Shown piece after piece: positions 1-8,495 of a stretch of DNA of 19,803 nt. A program made the translations under genes and the position numbers. Source of the stretch: JBKBXU01 sp046313675 (GTDB lineage: Bacteria; Bacteroidota; Bacteroidia; Cytophagales; Cytophagaceae); NCBI GenBank assembly GCA_046313675.1, contig JBKBXU010000038.1, positions 1 to 19,803 on the forward strand. The letters are read 5' to 3'. Numbering within the stretch: position 1 is the first letter of the stretch; each line of letters opens with the position of its first letter. The notes beneath the pieces are model-generated. The model worked only from the letters and a program-made list of their open reading frames with translations. It was not told the DNA's origin and ran no database searches.

Positions 1-1366
1 TTTTGGAATGATTGGAACCTCCCTTTCAGGGGTTACTTTTATTTCTGTTCCGGGAGCAGTGGGTATAATGTCCGGTGAGGAATTCAAAGCTTTTTCCTAT
101 TTTCAATTGGTTTTGGGGTATCTGGTGGGTTATTTTATCATTGGTACGGTACTTATGCCCTTGTACTATAGATTAAACCTTATATCAATTTATACTTATC
201 TGGAACAGCGTTTTGGGTATTGGGCATATAAAACAGGTTCCTTGTTTTTTTTGGTTTCCAGGTCTATAGGTTCTTCTTTAAGACTTTATTTGGCAGCCAT
301 GGTGTTGCATATTTTTCTGTTCGAACAGTGGTCAATTCCCTTTTATGTTACAGTGGGCATAACCATATTACTTATATGGGTGTACACCTTCAAAGGTGGA
401 ATAAAAACTATTGTTTGGACAGATACTTTTCAAACTGTATTTCTTGTTTCAGCTGTCGGGATTAGCGTATATATGATTTCTCAGCAGTTAGGCTTAGGCT
501 TAGGTGAAATGATCAATAAGGTTTACGAAAGCCCGTTTTCCAAAACATACTTTGCTGATAATTTTCTTGATAGCAAAAATTTCTTTAAGCAGTTTGTCTC
601 CGGAGCTTTTCTTGCACTGGTTATGACAGGCCTTGATCAGGATCTTATGCAGAAAAACCTTTCATGCCGGAATATTAAAGATGCACAAAAGAATATTTTT
701 TCCTTTTCTGTAATCATGGTGGTTGTTAATCTGCTATTCTTGGTTTTAGGAGCTTTATTGTACATTTATGCAAATGAGAAAGGCCTAGCTATCCCCACTG
801 AATCGGATCAGTTATTCCCAACACTGGCATTAAATAATTTTGGATTAGTGGTTGGTATATTCTTTTTGCTGGGTATTACAGCTTCAACCTATGCCAGCTC
901 CGATTCTGCGCTCGCAGCTTTGACTACGTCTTTTTGTATTGATTTTCTTGATTTTAAAAACAAGCCGGAGAAGATCAAACATAAGCAAAAAGGCTTGGTT
1001 CATATAGGGTTCTCTGTCTTGTTTTTATTGATTATCATTGTTTTTAATGAAATCGGAAGCAGTTCGGTGATTTCCTCAGTACTTAAAGCGGCAAGTTATA
1101 CCTATGGGCCTTTGCTTGGACTATTTGCTTTTGGCTTGCTAAACAAGAGAAAGGTTTTTGATAAGTTCACCCCGCTGGTGTGTGTAATATCTCCTTTGTT
1201 GACCTATGTTATTACGGTATCTATAGAGACATATACCCCATACCGTTTTGCTTATGAGAATCTGATTATTAATGGGGTTATATGTTTTATAGGACTATGG
1301 ATCATATCATCAAAAGGTGTTGCAGGGGAAAAAGAAAATCCTGCTGTGGTGGAGATGGTTAAGTAG
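1..1366 (+). CDS. Sodium:solute symporter family protein, 5'-truncated by window edge
   Basis: This is the C-terminal part of a sodium:solute symporter (SSS/SLC5 family), which couples Na+ entry to uptake of a small solute across the inner membrane. The reading frame is open back to the first base of the window (F-G precede the first in-window Met), and the sequence begins in what looks like the early substrate-binding helix, so the true start lies outside. About 455 residues are visible, with roughly eleven hydrophobic helices. Family-typical stretches are GTSLSGVTFISVPG near the start, FKGGIKTIVWTDTFQ around residue 130, GLDQDLMQKNLSCR around residue 210, and a TASTYASSDSALAALTTS helix near residue 290. 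The substrate cannot be read from the sequence: sugar, amino-acid and sialic-acid carriers all share this fold. The gene ends one base from the convergent ATL gene, with no terminator hairpin between them. Confidence 0.88.
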   Translation, partial: FGMIGTSLSGVTFISVPGAVGIMSGEEFKAFSYFQLVLGYLVGYFIIGTVLMPLYYRLNLISIYTYLEQRFGYWAYKTGSLFFLVSRSIGSSLRLYLAAMVLHIFLFEQWSIPFYVTVGITILLIWVYTFKGGIKTIVWTDTFQTVFLVSAVGISVYMISQQLGLGLGEMINKVYESPFSKTYFADNFLDSKNFFKQFVSGAFLALVMTGLDQDLMQKNLSCRNIKDAQKNIFSFSVIMVVVNLLFLVLGALLYIYANEKGLAIPTESDQLFPTLALNNFGLVVGIFFLLGITASTYASSDSALAALTTSFCIDFLDFKNKPEKIKHKQKGLVHIGFSVLFLLIIIVFNEIGSSSVISSVLKAASYTYGPLLGLFAFGLLNKRKVFDKFTPLVCVISPLLTYVITVSIETYTPYRFAYENLIINGVICFIGLWIISSKGVAGEKENPAVVEMVK

Positions 1367-1367
1367 C

Positions 1368-1691
1368 CTATAATAGCTCTTTAGCCGGGTCCCAAAATTT
1401 ACTGTGAAAGTCTTCAATCTTATCATCTTTCACTCGAACTCCTTCGTCTTCCAATGCATTCTTCATTGCATCAGGTGTGGCGAAATGCATTTTTCCTGTT
1501 AACATCCCCAGACGGTTGACTACCCTGTGAGCAGGAACCTCAGGCATAGAGGTGGCTGCATTCATTGCCCATCCCACCATTCTGGAGCTGCTTTTTGCTC
1601 CCAGATAGTTCGCTATAGCTCCATAGGAGGTTACCCTGCCCTTAGGTATTAATTTAACTACCTCGTATACTTGTTGAAAAAAGTTTTCCAT
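1368..1691 (-). CDS. Alkyltransferase-like (ATL) DNA-binding protein, MGMT family
   Basis: This 107-residue protein is the DNA-binding domain of the O6-alkylguanine-DNA alkyltransferase family. The recognition helix region SSRMVGWAM (residues 35-43) carries Arg37, matching the Arg finger of alkyltransferases. TSYGAIA (21-27) carries the conserved Tyr used in base flipping. The active-site motif, normally PCHRV, reads PAHRV at residues 53-57, so the methyl-accepting Cys is Ala. Proteins of this kind (ATLs) bind O6-alkylguanine lesions and, in studied cases, pass them to nucleotide excision repair instead of reversing the damage. The start ATG overlaps the stop of the upstream MEKHLA gene by one base (TAATG), which implies translational coupling. 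The family call is firm; the lesion-flagging role is inferred from known ATLs. Confidence 0.9.
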   Translation of the reverse strand: MENFFQQVYEVVKLIPKGRVTSYGAIANYLGAKSSSRMVGWAMNAATSMPEVPAHRVVNRLGMLTGKMHFATPDAMKNALEDEGVRVKDDKIEDFHSKFWDPAKELL

Positions 1692-2131
1692 TAGCTATTC
1701 AAAAATTCCCAATCGCTAAATGTTGCAGCCTGCCCTTTATAGATTCCTTTTGCATCAATCACATTCCATATGATGGCATTTTTAATCATAAAACGCCTAT
1801 TGTCGCTGGTGATGCGGATGCCTGAATAATTTTCTACAAAACCCTGACGTGCCGTTTTTTCAAGAAAAATCTGTCTTTCTTCTCTCTCCATCGGTTCGGC
1901 CGATAAACGTGAAGGCATTTGGGTAAATCCTTCCCAGTTAAGATTCCACAATTGCTGTGCGCACAGGTTGGCATAGTTAAAGATCGGATCAGTTTGGATT
2001 CCGTGAGATACAACTACAAAAGGAGCATTGTAGAGGTTATTGGAAAACTCAAGGGATATCGGTCTGTTTAGTAGTTTTTTAAAGCTTTCTGAAAGCAGTG
2101 ATTCATGTAAAGAGATGACAGGATTATTCAA
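1691..2131 (-). CDS. MEKHLA domain-containing protein
   Basis: This 146-residue soluble protein consists almost entirely of a MEKHLA domain, a PAS-like fold first noted at the C-terminus of plant HD-ZIP III factors and also found alone in bacteria. Recognisable pieces are VVSHGIQTDPIFNYAN (about residues 40-55), the segment PSRLSAEPMEREERQ (about 73-87), and a C-terminal YSGIRITSDNRRF followed by IIWNVIDAKGIYKGQAATF. No catalytic residues are evident, and the ligand and function are unknown. It is the first gene of a two-gene unit: its TAA overlaps the ATG of the ATL gene by one base. The start ATG at 2129-2131 fits the family length. No convincing promoter was found in the 140 bases between it and the divergent SPW gene. 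Confidence 0.85.
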   Translation of the reverse strand: MNNPVISLHESLLSESFKKLLNRPISLEFSNNLYNAPFVVVSHGIQTDPIFNYANLCAQQLWNLNWEGFTQMPSRLSAEPMEREERQIFLEKTARQGFVENYSGIRITSDNRRFMIKNAIIWNVIDAKGIYKGQAATFSDWEFLNS

Positions 2132-2272
2132 TTCCGGCTATTTTTAGATTAAATACGCTGCAATTTAAACAAAGAAGCCTTAATACTGAATTGTTTAGCA
2201 GAACTATAGCCATAATTCTTATGTTTTTTAATAGAAGGCAAGGCAAGATGTTGAACATAAACTTTTAAAGAC

Positions 2273-2665
2273 ATGAGATTCATATCCACAAAGGCACATG
2301 GTTATTTCGATTATATAATCGGTGCCATATTAATAATAGCTCCCTGGCTGCTGGGATTTGCAGCTGGAGGGGCAGAAACAATTATTCCTGTTGTTATGGG
2401 AGTCGGAATAATTCTGTATAGCATGTTTTCAGATCATGAAGTATCTGCTGCCAGAAAGTTATCAATGACATCACATCTTTCTATAGATTTGATTGCGGGT
2501 CTGTTTTTGGCGTTTTCGCCATGGCTATTTGGTTTTAACCAATTGGTTTGGGCTCCTCATTTAATCGTTGGAGCATTGATATTCATGGGCGGTTTATTTA
2601 CTTCACGAGTTCCTGAAAGTTGTCCGAAAGGAACGCCATGCTATGATTATTCCCATTCGAGGTAA
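2273..2665 (+). CDS. SPW repeat-containing small membrane protein
   Basis: This is a 130-residue integral membrane protein with four predicted helices arranged as two similar halves. Each half carries the SPW-repeat signature: APWLLGF near residues 24-30 and SPWLFGF near 83-89. An HGYFDYIIG motif precedes the first helix pair and HLSIDLIAG the second, which supports an internal duplication. The C-terminal tail has two Cys (SCPKGTPC). The biochemical role of this family is unknown. The gene stands alone on the plus strand: a divergent MEKHLA gene lies upstream and a strong intrinsic terminator follows 23 bases after the stop. Confidence 0.8.
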   Translation: MRFISTKAHGYFDYIIGAILIIAPWLLGFAAGGAETIIPVVMGVGIILYSMFSDHEVSAARKLSMTSHLSIDLIAGLFLAFSPWLFGFNQLVWAPHLIVGALIFMGGLFTSRVPESCPKGTPCYDYSHSR

Positions 2666-2688
2666 GAATGAGAACAGGACAAAGAGGG

Positions 2689-2712
2689 GGCAGCAGAAAT
2701 GCTGCCTTTTTT
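2689..2712 (+). terminator. Intrinsic terminator after SPW-repeat gene
   Basis: A perfect 7-bp stem (GGCAGCA / TGCTGCC) closes a GAAA tetraloop and runs straight into six T residues. It sits 23 bases after the SPW gene stop and before the MscS gene, so it separates the two transcription units. Confidence 0.8.
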
Positions 2713-2837
2713 GGTTATAAGATGTAAAGCCCCTGTATTTTATTTGTTTTTCTGTCTTCAGCAATACATTCTCCTGAACCATTATATTTTTTAGCTGTTA
2801 TTTTTAAAAGACCTACACTTGGACTGTCAGATAAACT

Positions 2838-3719
2838 ATGGTTACACAAAGTAAATTAAAAGAATTAAAACAATTAGAGAAAGAGCGGTTAGGAATTTAT
2901 GTGGTTCAGTTGTTGACATTCATAGGTCTTGCTTACCTAGCCTTTTATTATCCTCAACTACGGCATCCGGAATTTAGCATTATTCGCAGTTTATTATTTT
3001 TGGCTACCAGCTTGCTTTTTGTGTCGATTGCCCGGATGACGATTTTGTTTTTATACATTAAGCGTAAACGGAGGAATATTTCCTATAAGGATAATTTTGT
3101 CCTGGGGATTAATCAGTTTGCGTCAATTCTTTCTTTATTTGCGTTTATAGGAGCCGTATTTATATTTTTCAGAATTGATTCCCGGGAGTTATTTACTTCC
3201 CTGAGCATTTTTGCCGTTGCGCTTACCTTAATCTTTAAGGATTATATTGCCAATACCATTAACGGTATGATCTTATTGTTTAGCCAGCAGTTTTCGTTGA
3301 ATGAACTGGTTAAAATAGGAGCCCATAAAGGTAAAATTGTTGATATTACCTTAAAAAATATTATTCTGAAGAATGATAAAGAAGAGCATATTTATGTGCC
3401 TAACAACATAATACTTGCTTCGGATATAGTTAATTACAGCAAAGGGCGTAATGATAAAGTAAGTGTAGAATTTGAGTTGGCTGCCAGCCATGGAGACAGC
3501 CCTGAGGACATTGAAAATTACCTGAAGGAACATTTGAAGAATTATCAAACTTTTATTAAACCTGGTTCAATAATTCTTATCGTTTTGAAAATTACCAAGG
3601 ATACAATCTTTTACCGATTGGATTTAATGATGGTCAGGAAAAACTTTGAATTGGAAGATGAAATCCGCAATTATATAAATAAAAAGATTTTCTATTTGAT
3701 TCAGAAGCAGGAATATTGA
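2838..3719 (+). CDS. MscS family small-conductance mechanosensitive channel
   Basis: This 293-residue inner-membrane protein is of the MscS type and probably releases solutes on hypo-osmotic shock. It has N-terminal hydrophobic helices near residues 20-40, 47-74 and 88-112. A pore-lining amphipathic helix follows at about 115-150 (SLSIFAVALTLIFKDYIANT), then the beta domain, in which FSLNELVKIGAHKGKIVDI and HIYVPNNIILASDIVNY match the conserved MscS core. The rest is the cytoplasmic alpha/beta vestibule, ending in a charged tail. The length is close to E. coli MscS (286). A 7-of-8 match to the Bacteroidota -7 element (TATATTTT, 2783-2790) lies upstream without a clear -33 TTG. The stop is four bases from the convergent AI-2E gene. 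Whether this is the main osmotic valve of the cell or a paralogue cannot be told. Confidence 0.88.
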   Translation: MVTQSKLKELKQLEKERLGIYVVQLLTFIGLAYLAFYYPQLRHPEFSIIRSLLFLATSLLFVSIARMTILFLYIKRKRRNISYKDNFVLGINQFASILSLFAFIGAVFIFFRIDSRELFTSLSIFAVALTLIFKDYIANTINGMILLFSQQFSLNELVKIGAHKGKIVDITLKNIILKNDKEEHIYVPNNIILASDIVNYSKGRNDKVSVEFELAASHGDSPEDIENYLKEHLKNYQTFIKPGSIILIVLKITKDTIFYRLDLMMVRKNFELEDEIRNYINKKIFYLIQKQEY

Positions 3720-3723
3720 TGCA

Positions 3724-4833
3724 CTAATTAGGGAGCGCATCTCCTTCCACCATTTCTTTGACCTCTTCGAAAATTTTACTTTTATCCTCACCTTTGTCAA
3801 GGTTGGCAGTTCCCATAAGTTTCACTACAATACGTGCATCAGGAAACTGGTTTAAGACGATTTTAGTGAGTACCAACAATGGTACAGAAAGGATCATGCC
3901 AATGGCTCCCCAAAGATATCCCCAAAACATAAGGCCAAGAAGAACAGTAATGGTATTCAATGACAAGCTGCTGCCTAGTAATCGTGGCTCCAGGATATTT
4001 CCAAAAAACATTTGAATGGATAGTAATAAGAAGAATAGAAAAGCCATTCCTGTATAATCAAGTTGTATAAGACCTAAAGCCAGAGGGGGTATAGTGGCTA
4101 TAATTGATCCAAACGTTGGTATAAAGTTAAGTGTAAAGGCAATGAAGCCCCAGAAAAAGTAAAAGTCTATGTCAAAGATCCAGCACACAAATGCATACAG
4201 CAGTCCGGTGAAAAAACTTACCAGAAATTTTACTTTCATATAAGTAACAATGCTGTTTTTGACCTCTTCAAAGCCACTTAGTAACTTACCTGTTTGCTGG
4301 CTTCCGTCTTCAAGATATTGGATAAACTGCTCGTATTTTAAGATACCGCCCAGGAATACAATCAGGTACAATCCGGTCATAAACATTAGGTTGGTAAGAT
4401 TTCCCAGCAATGAGCCTATAGATTTCACCAAATTGCTTATTGAGAAATATTGGTACATATAGTTAAGTGCATCGGTGGGTTCGGCCTTAAGGTTAAAGCG
4501 ATAATTAACCCAGGCAAGGATTCCTGTAAGTCGGTGGTTTACCAATCCCATCAGCCGGTCTTTTTCGTTCATTAGCTCCATGCCCGTATCATAAATCAGC
4601 AGGCCAAGTAAACCTAAAATACTTACGCTGGTGAGTGAAATAATGGCCAGGCTAAGACCATAAGGCCATTTCTTTTTTTCAAACCATGAAAGAGCCGGCT
4701 GTAACAACATGGCCATAAAAAGAGCCAGTAATAGAGGTATAATAAGCGAAGAAAAAACATCCAGCAGGTAAACGAAAAGAAACCCTACTAATAGGGTAAG
4801 GAAATTTTTTATGCTTTTTATATCGTTTTGCAT
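3724..4833 (-). CDS. AI-2E family transporter (TqsA/PerM-like membrane protein)
   Basis: This 369-residue polytopic membrane protein belongs to the AI-2E transporter family (formerly UPF0118). About eight helices are visible, beginning with LLVGFLFVYLLDVFSSLIIP. The diagnostic C-terminal half has FTLNFIPTFGSIIATIPP around residue 235, the segment ILEPRLLGSSLSLNTITVLL around 280-300, and WGYLWGAIGMILSVPLLVL after it. Characterised relatives export autoinducer-2 or act as Na+/H+ antiporters, so the substrate is open and no quorum-sensing role should be assumed. The last 30 or so residues form a charged cytoplasmic tail. The gene converges on the MscS gene with a four-base gap and shares the 195-base upstream region with the divergent 70-residue ORF. 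Confidence 0.88.
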   Translation of the reverse strand: MQNDIKSIKNFLTLLVGFLFVYLLDVFSSLIIPLLLALFMAMLLQPALSWFEKKKWPYGLSLAIISLTSVSILGLLGLLIYDTGMELMNEKDRLMGLVNHRLTGILAWVNYRFNLKAEPTDALNYMYQYFSISNLVKSIGSLLGNLTNLMFMTGLYLIVFLGGILKYEQFIQYLEDGSQQTGKLLSGFEEVKNSIVTYMKVKFLVSFFTGLLYAFVCWIFDIDFYFFWGFIAFTLNFIPTFGSIIATIPPLALGLIQLDYTGMAFLFFLLLSIQMFFGNILEPRLLGSSLSLNTITVLLGLMFWGYLWGAIGMILSVPLLVLTKIVLNQFPDARIVVKLMGTANLDKGEDKSKIFEEVKEMVEGDALPN

Positions 4834-4998
4834 TAAATCTTTTATTTGAAGATCGTAGATAAGGGTAACTGCTGAATGATATTACATAATTTAAACCAAA
4901 TTAAGCAGTTAAAATTACAGAATTTATTCATTAAATTTCTTTAATATGAAAAAAAGACAGCACATTCTCTAAATTTATAAATTGTACCTCAATCTGAT

Positions 4999-5006
4999 TA
5001 TATTTG
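4999..5006 (+). promoter_or_regulatory. Candidate Bacteroidota -7 promoter element
   Basis: TATATTTG matches the TAnnTTTG -7 consensus exactly and ends 22 bases before the 70-residue ORF. A TTG lies at 4982-4984, but the 14-base spacing is shorter than the usual 17-23, so only the -7 element is well supported. Confidence 0.35.
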
Positions 5007-5028
5007 TGAATAATAAAATTTACTAGGA

Positions 5029-5241
5029 ATGATACCTGTTGAAAAGCATACAATTTTAAAGACCGGTGATATATTGGTTCAACCGGAAAGTAATGATAAA
5101 TGGAAAATTACCAAAGTGGATGGGTTTAAGTTTTTTATAACAAACCTGAGCTCCGGTAGAGAAGGATATGTAGAGAAAAACCTTATCTGCTCAGCTCCTC
5201 AATGGCATTTTGAAATTGGAGACGGCAGAGGTTACTGGTAA
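5029..5241 (+). CDS. Small conserved-looking hypothetical protein (70 aa)
   Basis: I do not recognise this 70-residue protein. It has no signal peptide or membrane segment. It alternates short polar and beta-type segments (DILVQPE, KWKITKVD, KFFITNLS, EGYVEKNLI), which suggests a small SH3-like beta barrel, and it ends in an aromatic Gly-rich tail (GDGRGYW). Support for it being real comes from an exact TAnnTTTG element upstream, the start preceded by AGGA, normal amino-acid composition, and its position in an otherwise empty gap. It lies 71 bases before the AddA-like gene, which has its own -7 match, so the two may be separately transcribed. No function can be proposed. Confidence 0.6.
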   Translation: MIPVEKHTILKTGDILVQPESNDKWKITKVDGFKFFITNLSSGREGYVEKNLICSAPQWHFEIGDGRGYW

Positions 5242-5288
5242 TTCTGTTATTCATTAGTACCACGCAAATACCTTGCGTTTTGCTCTGT

Positions 5289-5296
5289 TATCTTTG
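5289..5296 (+). promoter_or_regulatory. Candidate -7 promoter element for the AddA-AddB-like operon
   Basis: TATCTTTG matches the Bacteroidota TAnnTTTG element exactly, 16 bases before the AddA-like start codon, giving a predicted leader of about 10 bases. A TTG at 5273-5275 is spaced 13 bases away, too close for a standard -33 element, so support is partial. Confidence 0.4.
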
Positions 5297-5312
5297 AGGT
5301 AAATTTAAAACT

Positions 5313-8300
5313 ATGTCTCTTTGCATCTACAAGTCTTCTGCCGGAAGCGGCAAAACCTATAATCTTGCAAGAGAGTATCTGCAAATTGTACTTAAAGATC
5401 CCAGGGCGTATAGGTATATTCTTGCCATAACCTTTACTAATAAGGCTACGGCCGAAATGAAAGGGCGAATTCTAAAGTTTCTTTCCCTTTTGGCTGAAGA
5501 GAGTCCGGATACCCAGGGCCTGGCAGATGATCTTGTTCAGCAAACCGGTATAGCAAAAGAACTTATACCGAACAAAGCGAAAGATGCGCTTACCCAAATT
5601 CTCCACGATTACAGCCGTTTTTCCGTAAGTACCATTGACAGTTTTTTCCAATTTATCCTGCGTTCTTTTAGTGCAGAGCTTGGCTTGTACCTGCAGTATG
5701 ATGTAGAGCTGGATAACAGGAGGATGATAGACTGGATGGTAGATACCATGCTTGCCAGTATAAAGGATGATAAGGATCTTAACAACTGGCTAAAAAGGTA
5801 TGTTTTTAATCGTATAGAAGAAGGGAAATCCGTCCCGGAGATAAAAACTTCTTTTAAAAATCTGGCCGGAGAACTATTTTCAGAAAACTACTCCTGCATA
5901 CTGCAATCCATCGAAAATAAGCAGCCACTTTATCCCAAAGATTTTTTTTCAGTTGTTGAACACCTGAATTCATGCAGGAATGAAATCAGAAACAAATTTA
6001 AAGAATCAGGGGAAAAAGCAATACAAGTAATAGAAGTCAATGGCTTTACCGATAAGGACTTTTTTCAGGGAAACCGAGGAGTGTATAAATTCTTTTTTAA
6101 CCTTCGGTCTGTTGATGAAAAGTTTGCCCTCAACAGCTATGTTCAGCAGTGTCTGAATGATCCTGAAAAGTGGGTCTCAGCTAAGCACCAGGATCGGGAT
6201 AGAGTAATGGGCATTGTTTCCGCTCAGTTACACCCGATTTTAGTAGAAGTCGCAGATTTTCACCAAAGCCGTTTTTCTGAATTTCTTACTGCCGGTGAAA
6301 TTTTAAAAAATATATACGTTTTTGGGGTATTGAATTACCTGGCTGATATGAAACTTCGGTACATCGCCGAGTTCAATCAGATCACGCCTCACGAAACCAT
6401 GGGTTTTGTTAATGACCTCATTAAAGAAGCAGAGGATGCCCCTTTTATTTTTGAAAAAACGGGAAGTTATATAAAGCACCTTCTTATTGACGAAGCACAG
6501 GATACTTCCGGTGTTCAGTGGAAAAGTTTAAAGCCACTCATAGAAAATTCCTTATCCGGTGGAGGTAGAGTGGTAATTGTCGGAGATGTAAAGCAATCTA
6601 TTTATCGCTGGCGGGGTGGAGACCTGGGACTGCTGATGCATAAAATTGAAGAGGATCTGGTACAGTTTCCTTTTGAAAAGAAAGTGCTTGCCAATAATTG
6701 GCGAAGCCTTAAAAATGTGATTTTTTTTAATAATAAGCTCTATGATCAATTAGCTCTTTTCCATGATTATCCCTGGAAGAAGATTCCGCATGTTTATGAA
6801 GGGCATGAACAGCATCCTGCTCCGGCAGCTGCTGATGCAGGGTATGTGGAAGCTGTTTTTTTAGAAGAGGAAAAAGAAGGAGGGGTGAAATGGCAGGAAA
6901 AAGCAATTGTTAAAACGGTGGAAGTCATTCGGGAGCTAATTGGAAGAGGATTCTCATATAAGCAAATAGGCCTGGTAATTCGAAAAAATAAAGAAGGAGT
7001 GGAGTTGGCAAAAGCGTTTAAGCAAGAGAAGATCCCGTTTATTTCATCTGAAAGTTTGTTCGTTCAGAATTCAGAGACTGTAAGATTTATTATTTCAGTA
7101 TTAAAACTTTCTTTAGATCCTTTGGATGGAGTAAGTAAGGCCTTTGCTTTAAAATTTTACTACGAATACGTTTTAACAAGTTCCATGGAAGGGGATTTGT
7201 TTTACAGACCGTCGCTTGATGTTTCCTCACCAATAATCGCACTGGCATCTTCTATAGGCCCACTTAATATATTTGAGGCAATTGAAAAGATAATTTCATT
7301 TTATAAAATTTCAGATAAAGAGCCTGCTTACCTGCAACGAATTCAGGATTTATCACTTGAATACCTTAATAAGTTTGGATCAGATATTTTTGGTTTTATT
7401 AAATGGTGGGATGAGGAAATTGAATCCGGAAAAACGTCTGTAATCGTTCCTGAGGGAGAGGATGCAGTACAAATTGTTACGGTGCATAAATCCAAAGGTT
7501 TGGAATACCCGGTTGTGATTATGCCCTTTGCATGTTGGAGTACGCAACCTAAATCCAGATCGATTTTGTGGGGTAAGATTCAGGATCAGGGAAAATACAA
7601 GCTTGAATATAGCCCCCTAAGCTCTTCACAAGCTTTATTGATGACAGATTTCGGGGCGCAATATCTGGAAGAATGGCAGAATAACTTTATTGATGAGATT
7701 AACAGTTTGTATGTTGGGACCACACGTGCTGAAAGTGAACTATATCTTATTTCAAAACTTCCATCGGATGTAGAAAGCTTGCCGTCATTTGAAAAATTTA
7801 ATGATCTGAATGTCTTTCTCTATATGGCCTGTAAGTTCATGGGGATGGTAGAATCGGAGGCAAATGCTTTTTTATTTGGATCAAAGGACTATACGTTAAA
7901 AGCACATAAAGGGAACAAGGGGCCGGGTCAGTTAAAATTAGACTCCTATCCATTGGGCAATAGTTCTGAAGTGCGGATTGCCTCTTCAGGATCTTCTGTT
8001 ACAGAAGCAGTTCGGAAGGGCCTGGTACTGCATCAGATCATGGAGAGGGTAAACTCGGTAAGGGACATTCCTATGGCGGTGCGTTCTTCTGTACTGGAAG
8101 GCGCACTTCGCAAAGATGAGGCGAAGAATTATGAGCAAATGATTCAGAATTTACTGCACTGTGATCCACAAATGATTGAGTGGTTTTCCGGTAATGCCGG
8201 TTGGGTGATTTATAAAGAACAGGAGCTGTTTGACCTTGGGGGGAACAAGATTTGTCGCCCCGACCGGATTATGACCTGCGAAAATAAGGCAGTGGTTCTT

Positions 8301-8480
8301 GATTATAAGGTAAGTGGCTGGTATGATGAAAATGGCATTGATGATGAGAAGGAAGGGCAATTGGCTGGGTATAAGCGTCAGCTTTTAGATTATGCCCGGC
8401 TGGTGCGGAAGCTTGGATACGGCGAGGTTGATGCATATCTTCTTTTTACAAATGAAGGAAAATTAATGAAGGTCGATTGA
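5313..8480 (+). CDS. AddA/RecB-like UvrD-family helicase-nuclease
   Basis: This 1055-residue protein combines an SF1A helicase with a RecB-type nuclease and is the likely motor of a double-strand-break resection complex that prepares 3' ends for RecA. Motifs in order are Walker A SAGSGKT (9-15), the TFTNKAT motif Ia (about 40-46), Walker B DEAQD (393-397), GDVKQSIYRWRGGD (424-437), motif V VTVHKSKGLEYP (722-733) and motif VI YVGTTRA (800-806). The C-terminal PD-(D/E)xK domain has His907 in LVLHQIMERV, then Asp984 in CRPDR, then DYK at 997-999, so both activities look intact. The next gene starts 15 bases after the stop and encodes the AddB-like partner. It is shorter than B. subtilis AddA (about 1230 residues). 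Chi dependence cannot be predicted. Because relatives are usually annotated only as UvrD-helicase domain proteins, I leave the symbol blank. Confidence 0.9.
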   Translation: MSLCIYKSSAGSGKTYNLAREYLQIVLKDPRAYRYILAITFTNKATAEMKGRILKFLSLLAEESPDTQGLADDLVQQTGIAKELIPNKAKDALTQILHDYSRFSVSTIDSFFQFILRSFSAELGLYLQYDVELDNRRMIDWMVDTMLASIKDDKDLNNWLKRYVFNRIEEGKSVPEIKTSFKNLAGELFSENYSCILQSIENKQPLYPKDFFSVVEHLNSCRNEIRNKFKESGEKAIQVIEVNGFTDKDFFQGNRGVYKFFFNLRSVDEKFALNSYVQQCLNDPEKWVSAKHQDRDRVMGIVSAQLHPILVEVADFHQSRFSEFLTAGEILKNIYVFGVLNYLADMKLRYIAEFNQITPHETMGFVNDLIKEAEDAPFIFEKTGSYIKHLLIDEAQDTSGVQWKSLKPLIENSLSGGGRVVIVGDVKQSIYRWRGGDLGLLMHKIEEDLVQFPFEKKVLANNWRSLKNVIFFNNKLYDQLALFHDYPWKKIPHVYEGHEQHPAPAAADAGYVEAVFLEEEKEGGVKWQEKAIVKTVEVIRELIGRGFSYKQIGLVIRKNKEGVELAKAFKQEKIPFISSESLFVQNSETVRFIISVLKLSLDPLDGVSKAFALKFYYEYVLTSSMEGDLFYRPSLDVSSPIIALASSIGPLNIFEAIEKIISFYKISDKEPAYLQRIQDLSLEYLNKFGSDIFGFIKWWDEEIESGKTSVIVPEGEDAVQIVTVHKSKGLEYPVVIMPFACWSTQPKSRSILWGKIQDQGKYKLEYSPLSSSQALLMTDFGAQYLEEWQNNFIDEINSLYVGTTRAESELYLISKLPSDVESLPSFEKFNDLNVFLYMACKFMGMVESEANAFLFGSKDYTLKAHKGNKGPGQLKLDSYPLGNSSEVRIASSGSSVTEAVRKGLVLHQIMERVNSVRDIPMAVRSSVLEGALRKDEAKNYEQMIQNLLHCDPQMIEWFSGNAGWVIYKEQELFDLGGNKICRPDRIMTCENKAVVLDYKVSGWYDENGIDDEKEGQLAGYKRQLLDYARLVRKLGYGEVDAYLLFTNEGKLMKVD

Positions 8481-8495
8481 GCTAATACAGAGGGA

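Noticed and set aside
3351..3548. Minus-strand ORF within the MscS gene
   Set aside because: It lies antisense inside a well-supported gene, has no recognisable domain, and is explained as a frame shadow. Other antisense ORFs within the repair, oxidase and methyltransferase genes were dropped for the same reason.
3724..4833. Quorum-sensing (autoinducer-2) system
   Set aside because: The AI-2E family name reflects one characterised member. No luxS or lsr-type gene is present, so a signalling role is not supported.
4982..5006. Full -33/-7 promoter before the 70-residue ORF
   Set aside because: The -7 element is exact, but the TTG is only 14 bases away, below the usual spacing, so only the -7 element was annotated.
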